In this document: positions 32,378-44,189 of the stretch, in pieces
Position numbering within the stretch: position 1 is the stretch's first letter
Layout of the letters: each line of letters begins with the position of its first letter
Assembly: GCA_023548195.1 (NCBI GenBank)
Contig: JAJHZJ010000751.1
Coordinates: forward strand, 620,001-684,000
Length of the DNA: 64,000 bases
Source of the DNA: Bettongia penicillata ogilbyi
Taxonomy: Eukaryota; Chordata; Mammalia; Diprotodontia; Potoroidae
Reading direction: 5' to 3'
Translations under genes and position numbers: made by a program
The notes under the pieces: model-generated
Databases searched by the model: none
Told to the model about the DNA's origin: nothing
What the model saw: the letters and a program-made list of their open reading frames with translations, nothing else

Positions 32378-32612
32378 TGTAGTTCAGTCATTTCAGTGGC
32401 TTTTGATACTTCATTGACCACATTTGGGGTTTTATTGGCAAATATATTGGAGTGGTTTGTCATTTCCTTTTCCAGCTTACTATCATAGGTAAGGAAACTG
32501 AGACAGAGAGGATTAGGTGACTTTCCCGGCTAGTAATTATCTGAAGCCAGATTTGAACTTGGGTCTTCCTGATGCCAGGCTCAATGCTCTATACATGGTG
32601 CCTCCCAGTTTT
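32378..32612 (-). mobile_element. Marsupial tRNA-derived SINE
   Basis: 'tagttcagtcatttcagtgg', 'tattggagtggtttgtcatt', 'ggtaaggaaactgagacaga' and 'tcttcctgatgccaggctca' form a nearly full-length antisense copy. Confidence 0.85.
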
Positions 32613-32889
32613 AGTTCTAAATTCTTATATTTTACCACTAATATCCCAACTCACAAGATTAGTTTACAATTTATTCATACTTTTGTGTAATCATTAAGAA
32701 AAGCACTTGTTAATTACCCACCTGCTCTTGAAATTATAGCAACGTATAAATCCTTTCTTGTTTAAAATAGAGTTTAATAGAATACAGCAAAATTTAATAG
32801 AATACACAAAAATTATAATGTTCAAGTATGCCACATACAATTAACTGTTCTGTATCATCAGAGAACATGTTTCTCTTTAACTGAGTATC

Positions 32890-33025
32890 TTAGTTTCAAT
32901 TCAATTCAATAAGTATTTATTGTGTGCCTATAACATTTATCAAACTACCAGACAGACCTTATAGCGACAATAATATAGAGAATAAAAACCATGGCCTTAA
33001 GTAGTTTACAAACTCAATGGGGAGA
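32890..33025 (+). mobile_element. L2-like fragment
   Basis: 'caattcaattcaataagtat', 'ttattgtgtgcctataacat' and 'tttacaaactcaatggggag' are in the order of the L2 'lifespan' block. Confidence 0.55.
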
Positions 33026-33289
33026 CAGGCTAGAACATTGCTTCAAATCTAATAAGAAGAAATTTAAACAGGATAAATATAAAGACTTATACTTGACTTG
33101 GGGGAAAAATCCAAGAGTTTGAAAGTGCCAGATGATAAGAGATAAGGCATATAAAGAAAAAAAAAGATTTTGGGATATTAGTCAACAAGTTTAACATGGG
33201 TCAAGCATGTTTTCTGTCAGCCAGGTATATGCAATATGTGCATAGAATATAGGCCACATATTTTCACGCCGCTATCATTGTTTGCAGTC

Positions 33290-33755
33290 AGATGCTTATA
33301 GCCTAGATCACTATGCAGGACTGGGCACCACAGTCTAGAGAGAATATTAAAAGATCCATAGAAAGACAACAAGGTGATAAAAAGTCTCAATAATTTATAT
33401 GTTTAGTCTAAAGAAGGAAAGTCATTGGAAAGGAGAAGAGAATAAATTTTCTCAAAGTTTTAAACAGTTGTCATTTTAAAGAAGTATTGTGCTTTTTCAT
33501 CTTCACCTTTTTTTAAATTTTACCTAGGGCTGAATAAGGTCAAGTAAAGGAAGACTCAAAGAGGCAAATTATATTTCCTAATAATTAGAACTACATTCTG
33601 CAGATATGAGCTGTCTTGGGAAGTAGTGCTAGATTGTCAGTCCTGGACTTCTTCAAGCAAAGATTGGATGATCACTTCTGTTCCTTTTCAGGTACAAGTT
33701 AGATTGGATCACTTTGGAGATCTCTTCCAACTCTGAAATTCTATGATTTCCAAAA
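33290..33755 (+). mobile_element. CR1/L3-type LINE 3' end
   Basis: 'gactgggcaccacagtctag', 'gaaagacaacaaggtgataa', 'atttcctaataattagaact', 'cttgggaagtagtgctagat', 'ttcttcaagcaaagattgga' and the terminal 'attctatgattt' follow the CR1 3' end order. The middle is diverged. Confidence 0.75.
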
Positions 33756-34039
33756 GCTAATGGAAGATAATTATTGTTCTATAAGCTATCCTGGTCAGAG
33801 AATATAAGGAGAATAATGCCAGTTTCCAGATGTCCTATTTTAGGAAGAAACACAGTAATCTGGATAGGACTTAGGTGCCAGAAAAAAAAAAAAAATAGAA
33901 AGCATTCAAAGCACAAAATTACAGCCCAGAGAGAACAGCAACCTTGCCAAAGGGCAGCTTTATCAGCAGAGAATGTAAGGAATCTGGAGAAGATGAACAA
34001 GGATAAAGCACAATTTGTAATAATTGCCCAAGTTGAAGA

Positions 34040-34095
34040 AAGATTTTTTTTCCAGGTATGGGATAGACTAGATGGCCTCTAGCGTGCCTTTTACT
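34040..34095 (+). mobile_element. CR1/L3-type terminal fragment
   Basis: 'tatgggatagactagatggc' and 'ctctagcgtgcctttta' match the block just before the CR1 terminus. Confidence 0.4.
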
Positions 34096-34221
34096 TGGAG
34101 ATTGTGTGCTTCTATCAAACTAGTACTTGTATTTCAGCCATAAAAGAGTTGTCAACAATAGTCAGCTATAGAAAGGCCTTCTTCTTTCTACTTATTTTGA
34201 GAAACATAAAGTAAAAATGAT

Positions 34222-34396
34222 AGCAATATATGTATATATGTATAAGTATATATACATATATGTGTGTATATATATGTGTATATGTCTATGTGTGTTTTTC
34301 CATTGACTGCCATTCTTACAATTCTCTCTCTCCTTCTCTCTTTCTCTCTCTCTCTCTCTCTTTGCCTGTCTGTCTCTTTCTTTCTGTCTCTCTCTC
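34222..34396. repeat. TA/TG microsatellite followed by (CT)n
   Basis: 'tatatgtatatatgtataag' at 34226, then 'ctctctttctctctctctct' to 34396. Frames here are periodic. Confidence 0.92.
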
Positions 34397-34399
34397 ATA

Positions 34400-35160
34400 C
34401 TTGGTGATGGAATGAATTAGGAGTGTTTCACCATCCAGCAGTCCACCGTTATTCTCCTTCCTTTGCTTACTTTTCTAAGTCGACCAAACTTTATTGACCT
34501 AGTATATTCATGATTAATGTATAATACTCTACATACTAATAAGAAGTATGTTGTAACTGTCCTAAAATACACTTGTGCCTCCAAGGTTCCCGCAGGTTAA
34601 TTTCTTCTGCTAGGGAAAGTGTCCTCATTTACATTGACTTTCAATGAGTTCCTGCAGGCAAATACCTGAAGCAACTCAAGTGTAGATCCCTGCCTTCAGG
34701 CACAGGTGTGCTATCTGATAGCCACCCAGACTTACTATCTGTAATTACAGACTTAAACTTCTTGTAATCTTAAATTCAGTTTCATTGGAGAACCGTGGAC
34801 ACAGCAGGATTTGTTAGTTACATCAATCCTTGTGGAAACTGGTCAACATTTGGTAGGGGCAAGGTTGGCAGACATGAGAATGTAGCAAAAGAAATGAAAA
34901 AATATTGAAGGAAAAACCTGGGAATGAGTCTAAAACAAAGAAAGGAAGATGATAAATTATAAGATAGAGAAGAAATAAATATGGCACAATACAGTACTGA
35001 GATTTTGGAAAGGCTGAAGAGAAAATGGGAAAAAATTTCTTAACTTATAAGAGGTTGGCTTTTTGGGGAGGGTTGTGTTGTTGTGATTTTTTAGATACAA
35101 ATGAACTAAGATATAGCAAAATGGTGGGATTATTTTAAGTTTCATTATTATTGTTATTTT
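34400..35160. other. Single-copy-looking sequence, candidate non-coding element
   Basis: 34560-34870 is complex sequence without repeat signatures ('ttcaggcacaggtgtgctat', 'ctgtaattacagac' palindrome-like). No open frame. Conservation is unknown. Confidence 0.3.
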
Positions 35161-35304
35161 AAAAAACTACATCCCCCATTCAGGTCATCCTCTGATGCTC
35201 TATCCTCTTGTTGGAGGTGAACTGGGCTTCTTAGAGTCCTTGTCCATGAAACATAAGCTCTAGCATATTCTAGCAAGCCAACAATGTATCATCCTAGTGT
35301 TAGC

Positions 35305-35465
35305 TGGGAGAGCACCAGAATGGGAGTGAGGAAGATCTCGTTTCCAATCCTGTTCCTAATACTCTAGAGAAGCCATTTAATCTCTATGCCTCTAGTATAA
35401 AATGATGCACTTGGATTAAATGACCTATATGATTTCTTCCAGAACTGAATCTATGATTATATAAC
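35305..35465 (+). mobile_element. MIR/tRNA-like SINE
   Basis: 'gggagagcaccagaatggga', 'gaagccatttaatctctatg' and 'tgacctatatgatttcttcc'. Confidence 0.65.
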
Positions 35466-35529
35466 CAGAGGTCATTCAGAAGTACTCTTTGTTGGTTTGA
35501 TGTCTAAGAATCAGCCTTGGCCTAAGAAA

Positions 35530-35655
35530 AAAATGTAAGTTCCTTGAGGGCAAGAAATATTTTATTTTTAAAGTGTGCGTATTTTCCCTAGGCCCTGTTC
35601 CAGTTCTTGACACATTTTAGGTATTTAATAAATAGCTATTAAATTGAACTAAACT
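35530..35655 (+). mobile_element. L2 3' end
   Basis: 'gtaagttccttgagggcaag', 'ccagttcttgacacatttta' and 'ggtatttaataaatagctat'. Confidence 0.7.
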
Positions 35656-35947
35656 TAAGAAAGGTTCATCATCAAGTCTGGCTTCAGGATGATTCCTGTT
35701 TTCCTTCTTGGAGACCAAATAATTGCAGAGAGGTTGTCATCTGTGTTGGGGAAGGTAATAATACAGTGATAAAATCAGAATTCTTAAAGGATTTCAATAT
35801 AACACACCTAATAATGTATCTCCAGATAGTTCTCTTGGTTCACTTGGGATTCAGAAACATTATTAACAAACAATCATTTTAAAAACATTGATTAATGTTG
35901 CAGATTCATTAAAAATGAAGAAAGCACAACATTCCCCAACGATTTCA

Positions 35948-35979
35948 CCTACACATACACACACACACACACACACACT
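35948..35979. repeat. (CA)n microsatellite
   Basis: About 14 CA units. Confidence 0.9.
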
Positions 35980-36119
35980 AAACACTTCTGGACAAGAAGC
36001 AAAAATATACAAGAGCATGCTAAAGGCATAGCTTAGTGATATAACTTTGCCATATTCTACAACAAGTTTCTGAGTGTGGACAAGTGACAACACAAACCTA
36101 TTAAACAGATCCAGCACCA

Positions 36120-36425
36120 ATGATTCTGAGGAGCCATTAACTGGGCCTGCTGTGTTAACAATTAATAAGGGACAAACATATTCAGGCTCTCATAACACTT
36201 CTCTAAATGTCATGGATAGTATTGTGATCCATTTCTAAATGTGGGGCTAAAAAAAATCCCTACATGCGAGAAAGCACCAAATAGAAGCTGTGTTGTCTCC
36301 CTGGAAAGCAGCTGGAGCCACTGGTTGTCAAGAGACGTCACAATTAGTGTTGCAGCCTCTTCATCTCCAAGCTGCATGGTGCCTTAACTCAAACAGAGTC
36401 TCCTGATGTCTTATTCTCACCTGCC
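36120..36425. promoter_or_regulatory. Candidate conserved non-coding element (unverified)
   Basis: Complex, non-repetitive sequence. 'gttaacaattaataa' resembles a homeodomain/HNF1-like site, 'agagacgtcaca' contains a CRE-like ACGTCA, and 'aaagcagctggagccac' has a CAGCTG E-box. The mixed motifs and absence of SINE/L2 blocks make a regulatory element plausible, not shown. Confidence 0.32.
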
Positions 36426-36779
36426 AGATTGATCTCTCTGCTGCTGTATTTGGGGGATTGGAGAGCCATGTTGCATTGCTTAAAAGTGTTCTACAAGGTA
36501 ACACCATTTCTGCTACCATCCTCAATCTCATCCAGTCATATTATCTTCTTGGAAGAAAGTCTTTTGTCTGTCACCTACCTTCCTCACAATCTGGCCAAAA
36601 GGAGAACCTACAAATAGAGGAGGAGTTACTGGTGGTAAAATGGTCATTTAGATGGTGACTTCAGCATTCCCTTAATGCTATGTCTGACTTGTAAGTAAGG
36701 TGGAGATATTTATTTGATACCAAGTTCAAGTCCAATGTCAGGAAAAAGACTTGTCACTACTGTAATTATTTGAACCAGA

Positions 36780-36960
36780 GACTCATTCTTTTTTTGCGTG
36801 TGTGTCATGAACCCCTTTGGAAGTCTGGTGAAAATCATGGACCCAGTCCCAGCAAAATATTTTTAATTGCATAAAATAATATGCATAGGATTACAGGGAA
36901 ATTAATTATATTAAAATACAGTTATCAAAATATTTTAAAAGTTCATGGACCTACACACTC
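36780..36960 (+). mobile_element. Possible old hAT/MER-type DNA transposon
   Basis: 'tcatgaacccctttggaagt', 'ctggtgaaaatcatggaccc', 'ataggattacagggaaatta' and 'agttcatggacctac' form a pattern I recognise as an ancient mammalian DNA-transposon-like repeat. The family is not certain. Confidence 0.4.
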
Positions 36961-37074
36961 CCTTTACTATAATCTCCTTTCAGACATTTTAGGAGCTTCA
37001 ATATGGGTTTGAAGAGAAATATATACTGTCTTCCTTAATATAGCTAGTTTTGAGTAAGAGTTTCATACAGAAAT

Positions 37075-37285
37075 AATAAGATCACAGGTTCAGAGTCCAG
37101 AGAAACCTTAAAGATGACCTAGTCCAATTCCTTCATTTTACAGGTAAGGAAACTGAGGCTCAAGGAAGTTAAAAAAAATACTTTTTCAATGTCACAAAAA
37201 TAAGTGATGAGGCTATGATTTTAACCAAAGTTCCTTAAATCCAAATTCCAACACTATTTGTAGTACACCACTGAATAAGTTCTAC
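37075..37285 (-). mobile_element. MIR-like SINE, minus strand
   Basis: 'gatgacctagtccaattcct', 'tacaggtaaggaaactgagg' and 'ctcaaggaagtt'. Confidence 0.65.
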
Positions 37286-37384
37286 AATAGGTATATGAAG
37301 AGACATAAGCGTGTGTGTATGTGTCAATTCTTGTAAGTGTATGCATTACAACTATATGGAACAGTATAATGTTTTATCACCTAA

Positions 37385-37460
37385 TATTGTGAGCTCATTG
37401 AGGGTAGAAATTTGTCCCTAAATTATAGAAAACCCTTAACATGCAGACTATGATGTCATT
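37385..37460 (+). mobile_element. L2 3'-end relic
   Basis: 'tgagctcattgagggtagaa' and 'atttgtccctaaattataga' match the start of the L2 terminal block. Confidence 0.4.
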
Positions 37461-39045
37461 TTCTCACTTGATGTAGTATTCATTCATTTTTAATAAGTTA
37501 TTTGAAGACACTTTTAGTAAAGAACTTTGAAACTTCTGAAATGAACTTTGTCTTTTTTAAATTAAATTTTAACTGCTTTGTTAGTCATGTTTCAATAGAG
37601 GCAGGATACCTGGAAAAAATTGTTAGAAACTCTGGAAGGTTTCTGCGTCAAATCTCTTATTAAATGTAATGCCTGTTGGTATTCACAATAACCCACAAAA
37701 CCCATCTAATGGAAGCTGTAAAATTTTTTGAAAGTTAGTCTAAAATGAGGCCATTAATAAAATCATTAAACTGTCAGAACCCCTAAGTCAACAAACCATT
37801 TGGACAAAATGAAAAGTTTGCTTAAATATTTCCTCATTTTGTGCTGTATAAGGAAGGGTGCTCATTTTACTATTTTTCAAAAAATTTTTATGTGGTAAAG
37901 GTTAAAAACTAAAATTCTCATGGAAGACCTAATGGGCAGATGTTCCTACAATTTCTAGGCAATTCATTCATTGCTTTCCGACTGGGGGTGGGGGTGCTGG
38001 TAGAAAGGTGAAGTTAAGAGGGAGCTTTAAATTACTTCCTTTACTCCCCTCTCTTATTATTACTTTTTTTTAAACTCTGTATGAAGACAGTAAGCATATT
38101 AAGTCATCAGAGAACTTCTCACGGTATCTCTTCTGCAGCTGTATAAATCTTTCAACCTCTTGCCCATTAACAAGTTCATTGGAAACAAAACTGTTGACCC
38201 TATTTCCTTTAGAATTGAAGGCAATTTGTCCTTTGGGCAAAATTCTCTTACCTCCTGTTTTCTCTCAGTCACAAAGATATTTATTTGAGAAAAAAATCAA
38301 GTAATAACATAAATATCTCAAGACTGAGTCTCTATATGTTTCAGAGCAGCCCTTTTGTTAATGGACACATACAAGATTATGTTTTTTGTCAATTGCAGTG
38401 ATGTTTTGGGTGAATTTGACTCAGTCATATAAGAAAATGGCAAGAAGCCTATGAGCTAGGTAGAATTCAGAGATTTTTAGGATAGATACTATATATATTT
38501 TACTTTTAATGAATTAAATTATTTTACCATAATTTTATTATGCACCAGAGTCCACATGAAATACAGTTGTAGGGATAATTCTAAGGGGCTTGATTTCTAG
38601 TATTATGGACCATAAGTCCATTAAGATGTCCTTCCCATTAACCATCAGCCATGTAACTCTCTCAACTTTTAGAAAAAATAATTTTTTTAGTAATGTTATA
38701 TAATAATAAGAGTTGGTGCAAAACATTATCTCTAAAACCTTGAATGAATTTTTTTCTATAACTATATTCAACCTTCATGGGAAAAGTTTATGCCAACTTA
38801 AAATAAATGGTATTAAGGGGTGTGTGTGTGTGTGTGTGTGTATACACCTTATGTGTGTGCATATAGGGGGAGATGTGTAGGATATGTAGTCAGTAGCACA
38901 CTGCATAGGTAATATCAATAACATTTTTAAAAGGAAGAAAAATCAGTGTCAACATATATTATTATTATTCCAGAAAAAGATAAAAAAAAAAGAAGCTCTA
39001 AAAAAAGTGTAGAATAATTCAAAATTTCTGGTTACTAAATTCAGT
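37461..39045. other. Unassigned AT-rich sequence
   Basis: No gene was recognised. A (TG)n run lies at 38819-38842. 37600-37980 lacks repeat signatures. Confidence 0.4.
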
Positions 39046-39049
39046 TTAA

Positions 39050-39349
39050 AAAATTAAAAATTAAGTACCTACTATGTGCCAGGCACTGTACTGAGCTCTG
39101 GGCATACAAAAAGAGGCAAAAGACAGTCCCTGTCTTCAAGGAATTTACAATCTAATGGAGACAACACACAAATAAATATATGCCAACTATATATGGAGTA
39201 TATAAGAAATAATTAAAAGAGGGAAAGCACTACAATTAAAAGATTAAGTTAAAAAAGAAGAAGAAATAAGGGCTATATAGGTTAAGAAGTTTCTGAATTA
39301 CTGGTTATAATCCTTAGAATGTCTGTGATGAGGATTGTTGTGGGAGAGG
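39050..39349 (-). repeat. Inverted duplication, left arm (contains L2 3' end, minus strand)
   Basis: The outer part (39055-39250) reads as an antisense L2 end ('aagtacctactatgtgccag', 'aggaatttacaatctaatgg'). The inner part (39260-39349) has no L2 match in my recognition but pairs with the right arm. Positions 39324-39349 are perfectly complementary to 39848-39873 (26 bp), and the whole arm is about 80% similar to the inverse of 39848-40140. Confidence 0.8.
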
Positions 39350-39394
39350 AGGAGACAAAGAATTGACATTTCTCTTGGCAATTGGCAATCCCTT

Positions 39395-39640
39395 TCAGGT
39401 TTGCAAAAACTTTTACAAATATTATCTCATTTGATCCTTACAACAAACCTGAGAGGTAAGTATTATCATTATGCCAGTTTTACAGGTGAGGAACCTGATG
39501 TACTGAAAGGTTAAGTGACTTGCCTCAAATCACACAAAAGGTAAATTATGAGGTCAGATTTGAATTCAAGTCTTCCTGACTGCAGGCTCAGTGCTCAGGA
39601 CTCTGGCCACTGCACTCCCTAGTTGCCTCAGTAGTAGTAG
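39395..39640 (-). mobile_element. MIR-type SINE between the inverted arms
   Basis: 'ttttacaaatattatctcat', 'gtgacttgcctcaaatcaca' and 'cttcctgactgcaggctcag' in antisense MIR order. Confidence 0.82.
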
Positions 39641-39847
39641 CCTGTATACCCTGGGCACTGTGTACCCTCATTCTAAGTCTTAGTCTGATCATTTATAAAA
39701 TTGTGATCCAAATACTGCCTCCTCTCCATAACTAAAAGTGAATTTTTCTCACCCTATAACAATTTATGAAGATTATATGCAATGACTGTGAGGGCTTCTG
39801 ATCTTTCTTAGAACATAGTTTCAGCAGCTGCAGCAGCAACACCACCA

Positions 39848-40140
39848 CCTCTCCCACAACAATCCTCATCACACACATTCCAGGACCATATCCAGGAATT
39901 CAGGAACTTCTTAACCATAAAGTCCCTATTTATTTTTTTTAATTTAATCTAATTCCAGTGCTTTTCCTTTTTTAATTATTTCCCACATATCCTATATATA
40001 GCTTATTTGGCATATATTTGTTTGCATGTTGTCTCTATTAGATGGTAAATTCTTTGAAGGCAGGTACTGTCCTTTGTCTCTTTTTGTATCTGCAAGCTTA
40101 GCACAGGGCCTGGCACATAGTAATTGATTAATTCTTAATT
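39848..40140 (+). repeat. Inverted duplication, right arm (contains L2 3' end, plus strand)
   Basis: Inverse partner of 39050-39349. After the 26-bp identical core it continues 'ttcaggaacttcttaaccat', then the L2 end 'gcatgttgtctctattagat', 'gcacagggcctggcacatag'. Both arms share 'tggcatatattt', which differs from the L2 ends elsewhere in the window. Confidence 0.8.
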
Positions 40141-40144
40141 TTCT

Positions 40145-41080
40145 GAACTGAAATGACTTGACCACGACCTCAAATCAACCTTGAATTTAAGGTAAATCAA
40201 TCCCTCCTTTGTTCCCTGAGCACACAGTATCCATTTACATCTGCAAAGCTTATCCATCCTTTCTATTATTATCAATCCATCAAGAACCAGTTCCAATCCC
40301 ATTTCCTCCTCAAGGATTTCTACTTTTTCCCTAAGTTCCTTTAACACTTATTTTCCAAATTAGCTTTTATCTTTAATTATGAAACATCTCATTTGACCTC
40401 ACGAGGGAACGAAGTGTTCAATATATGAATATTCCCAATAACTGGTTCTAAAATCTTCTTAAAATGTAGGGCCTCCTTGGAGTGTACTAAACATGATTTA
40501 TCCTCTTCTTGTTGAGTCAAGATCATTATGATGTGAAATTATGTCAATTATTGCACTGCACTGTAATACAATGATGCCCTCAGGTGCTATTGAGCAGTAT
40601 AAGGCTATTTACTTTGTGCTTAATAACTTTAGTGTCTTTACCATCTCCTTTGTTGATGGCTTTTTCATTGTCCTATTCATTGTCCCAATCTATAGCACAC
40701 TAGTCGGTATACTAAATACTAGAGAAGTATATACTTAGCCTCACTATCTGGCATGCCCTTTTATTCCCCAGATTTCTAACCATTAGCATCTAGACCTTCT
40801 ATTATACATTATGAATTCCTATACTTTGTCATCTGCCTAGTTTCTGTATCCCAAGGACCACTTTTCCAAGTGTATTGCAGTTGAAATTTCCTACATGTGT
40901 TATGTCCCCTTTTTAGGAATATAAGCTCCTTACTTTTTTCTGTCACAATGTTTGGTGCATGATGATTGGCACATAGTAAAGATTGTATACATGTTGGTTT
41001 CTTTGTTTGATTGATTGATTTCATTCCATGACTGTCTTTGGTCCTTGCTGTTTTTGCAAGTTCATGTAATCAGTAAACTT
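40145..41080. other. Weak L2-like and unassigned sequence
   Basis: 40905-41000 resembles an L2 3' end ('aagctccttacttttttctg', 'gattggcacatagtaaagat'). The rest is unassigned. Confidence 0.4.
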
Positions 41081-41081
41081 A

Positions 41082-41082
<1 letters not shown>

Positions 41083-41113
<31 letters not shown>
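41083..41113. repeat. (TG)n microsatellite
   Basis: About 15 TG units. Confidence 0.95.
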
Positions 41114-41114
<1 letters not shown>

Positions 41115-41254
41115 TTCAAAGATACTTCCCTACCTACTCTGCCCCTGAGTTTGATGAGGGTGTCATACTTGTCTTACCTAGTAAAGTGATAATAACTGTT
41201 ATTTTCCCTAGAAGCTTTTAAACTGACATTCTGAAGTTAGAACTGTGTTCCAGA

Positions 41255-41470
41255 TCATAAGATAATAGAGTAAAAGCTATAGGGGATATCAACGATCAGC
41301 TAGCCCATTTCTAATCAACCACCTACATTTTGTTGAGTAGAAAACAGACCCACAGAAGCTGGGTAACTTTCTCAGACTTTTAAAGATATCAGGCATGAGA
41401 GGTGGAATTCTAACCTGGGTCTTATGACTCCAAATTCAGTCCTTTTACATTTAGAATACAATGCCACCCA
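41255..41470 (-). mobile_element. MIR-like SINE, minus strand
   Basis: 'cccacagaagctgggtaact', 'ttctaacctgggtcttatga' and 'ctccaaattcagtcctttta'. Confidence 0.65.
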
Positions 41471-41474
41471 ACAT

Positions 41475-41620
41475 TTGTTTATTTCATAACTATAAGATGA
41501 ACAATCTCTGAGGACAGTCACTGTTTCACTTAAAATTTTATATCTCCCAGTCTATAATCGTGCCTTGTGAATACGGTAGCTATTCTATGCATATTGGCTG
41601 AATTTATGTATGGTAATTGA
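41475..41620 (+). mobile_element. L2 3'-end relic
   Basis: 'tctgaggacagtcactgttt' and 'gcatattggctgaattta'. Confidence 0.4.
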
Positions 41621-41639
41621 CGTTGTTTGTTCTTGAGAT

Positions 41640-42320
41640 GGAAGTGATTCAGCATGTATTCGCTAAAAAAGGTAAGGTCCTCAAGTTCCTTCAGCTTGGA
41701 GATGACATTATACTCCTTGAACGAAGCTGGAAACTACTCCAGAATCTCCTGGGGAAGATCTGCAATCACTCAAGTGTTTGACCTGGCCATCAATACAGAC
41801 AACATAAAATTATTCAGTAACACCTCTTGCTCTGAATTTGAAATGTACCTGGATGGATAACCAATGGAAGTTATCTATTAATACGTATCATTAAAACACG
41901 TAGTAGAAATGGACAATAGACTGAGTTCAAAAGTGAACAAGAGAAGAATGGATTAAATTGTCTTTGCACAATTGTATCCTCCTTTTTCAAGTTCCTCTTA
42001 GAATGAAGGTAGATCTTTATATTCCACTAGCTATTACACAGGGAGTACATGGATTGTAAAGTATCAGAAGTACGCACCACACAGATAGCCATGGAGAACT
42101 TCATGGTTGCTGTCAGTAGGTTACAACATACAACAAATAAGATAAAGAAACAGGAGTAAAGGAGATAATCATGGACTTGGATTATATGAAAGGAAATGAC
42201 CATTGACTGGTCGCCTGGTAAGGGTGAGAGATGTCATGTAGAGAGGACCTGATTGTTAAACTGGCATCCGTAGAATGTTAGGGGAATGTGAGCAAGCTGG
42301 GTCTATGTCCCAAATACATC
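41640..42320 (+). mobile_element. RTE-clade LINE fragment (decayed reverse transcriptase)
   Basis: Translated pieces in shifting frames resemble an RTE-type RT: a GDDIILL-like metal-binding block near 41700, LNEAGNYSRIS, EFEMYLDG (41835-41860) and a 'YVSL...MDNRLSSKVNKRR' block following it. Many stops. It is unlike the RTE copy at 9575 and may be a different RTE family. Confidence 0.55.
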
Positions 42321-42324
42321 CAAC

Positions 42325-42950
42325 AAAAGGGAAAAGACCCTATTTACACAAAAATATTTACAGCAGTTCTTTTTGTGGTGGTTAAGAACTGAAAATTGAA
42401 TGGATACCCATCAATTAGAGAATGACTAAAAAAGCTGTTGTATATTGTGATAGAATATTGTTGTGCTATAAGAAGTATCAAGTAGAACGATTTCATAAAA
42501 AAAAAATTGGAAAGACTTATATGAACTGAGGCAACGTGAAGTGAGCAGAACCAGGAGAACATTGTACATGGAAAATGCAATATTGTACCTGAAGAATTGT
42601 AAATGACTTAGCTAGTCTCAGTGATACAATGATCTGAGACAATCTCAAAAGACTAAAGCATGCTATCTGCCCCCAGAGGAAGAAGGGACATTATCAGAAT
42701 ACACATTGAAATATGGCTATTTTTCAATCTCTTCCATTCTTTTTCTTCTGAGTATTCTTGTACAAAATGACTAATACAGAAATATTTTACATGACTGCAC
42801 ATGTATAACTTCTATCTGATTGTTTACCATCTCAAGGAGGAGGGGGGAGAGGAGTGGGGGATAGAATTTAGAACTCAAATCTTTAAAGGATTAAAAACCA
42901 AATTTTTAAAAATTTAAACATGAATGGGGGAAAATAAAATATTATGTTAA
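42325..42950 (+). mobile_element. L1 3' end
   Basis: 'aaaatatttacagcagttct', 'atggatacccatcaattaga', 'gaactgaggcaacgtgaagt', 'gagcagaaccaggagaacat' and 3' UTR 'ccatctcaaggaggaggggg'. Confidence 0.85.
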
Positions 42951-43069
42951 TGGGCTCATAGATCCAAATCTGCATTTAAGAGAATTTGTTCACGGAATAC
43001 AATCAGTAACTGGAAAGGGAATTTTCACAATGATGTGTAAAAATACCTTCAAGATATCCAGTATTCACG

Positions 43070-43200
43070 CAAGCACACAAATACACACACACACACACAT
43101 ACACATGCATATACAGGTACATATGCATGCACATGCACTTATTGGATATATATTCATATATGTATATGTACTGTGTATTTAAAGTATTTAATATATAATA
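43070..43200. repeat. CA/TA microsatellite
   Basis: 'acacacacacacacatacac', then TATA-rich sequence. Confidence 0.85.
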
Positions 43201-43605
43201 ACATAATGATATCAATTAATATTAATATAATAATGCAATAACTTGTTTATATTAAAATTAATATAATGCTTCATATATTTAATGACTGGAAATAGGATTT
43301 AAAAAGGCTGCCTGGGAAAACTACTGAGCAAAACTGTATAATAATTAAAAATAAAAATTATTTTTATTAGAATACAAATTAGGTGATTCTCAATAATTTA
43401 AATGTAAAAAGTTTGTTCTTTTAGGAGTTTATTTATTTGCTTTCTTTTGTTTTTTTTTCCCTTGCAATCTACTCTTTTCCCACGCACAATGCAAAAATAA
43501 ATTTTAGCATATGCACAGTACAAATGCCCTGCAATTTCTCTATTGGAGTTGAAATATCATTGCTGAAGATGCATGTTTAGGTAAATGAAGACTAAAATCA
43601 CATCA
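43201..43605. other. Unassigned AT-rich sequence
   Basis: No gene or repeat was supported. Confidence 0.4.
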
Positions 43606-43609
43606 CAGT

Positions 43610-43790
43610 TTAGAGACGGAAAGAAATTTAGAGGTGAAAACCAAAACCCACCATTTTAACAATTGAGAAACTGAGATCAAGAATATTGAAGTTATTTTTC
43701 CACTCTCACAAGACAGTGGACAACTCTAGCTTTGAATTCAGTTCTACATTCTAGAGCTAGTGACCTTTCCATTGCATTATACTTTTTCCC
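43610..43790 (-). mobile_element. MIR-like SINE, minus strand
   Basis: 'taacaattgagaaactgaga', 'tttgaattcagttctacatt' and 'gacctttccattgcattata'. Confidence 0.6.
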
Positions 43791-44189
43791 GTAGAGACCT
43801 TATTTTTCTTTAGTGTACATTATAAATATGCATTATATATATTATAAATATACATTATAAAGAGTTGAAAATACCAGCTGCCCTTTTACTTTTGCTATTA
43901 TCAAATTCACATTCCCTTCAGTCTCTTTAGTGAACCAAGGAGTCAGTAACCTACTTTAAGTGTGGCTAATTCTATAATATGAACACTCTTTCACTGCACA
44001 GAAAAGCCAAACAAAGAGCCTATTTTGGAGATTGCAGGGATTTCTGCCTCTGAATGGACAGGGAGAAAACAAGAGGATACATGAAAAAATGGGGGCATAT
44101 TGTAAAGCATGACTTTCTTGATGTAGCGATACATTCTAGGAAATACTTGAAAGTGTTGATTAAAAATCTTTTAGATGAAGATAATTTGA

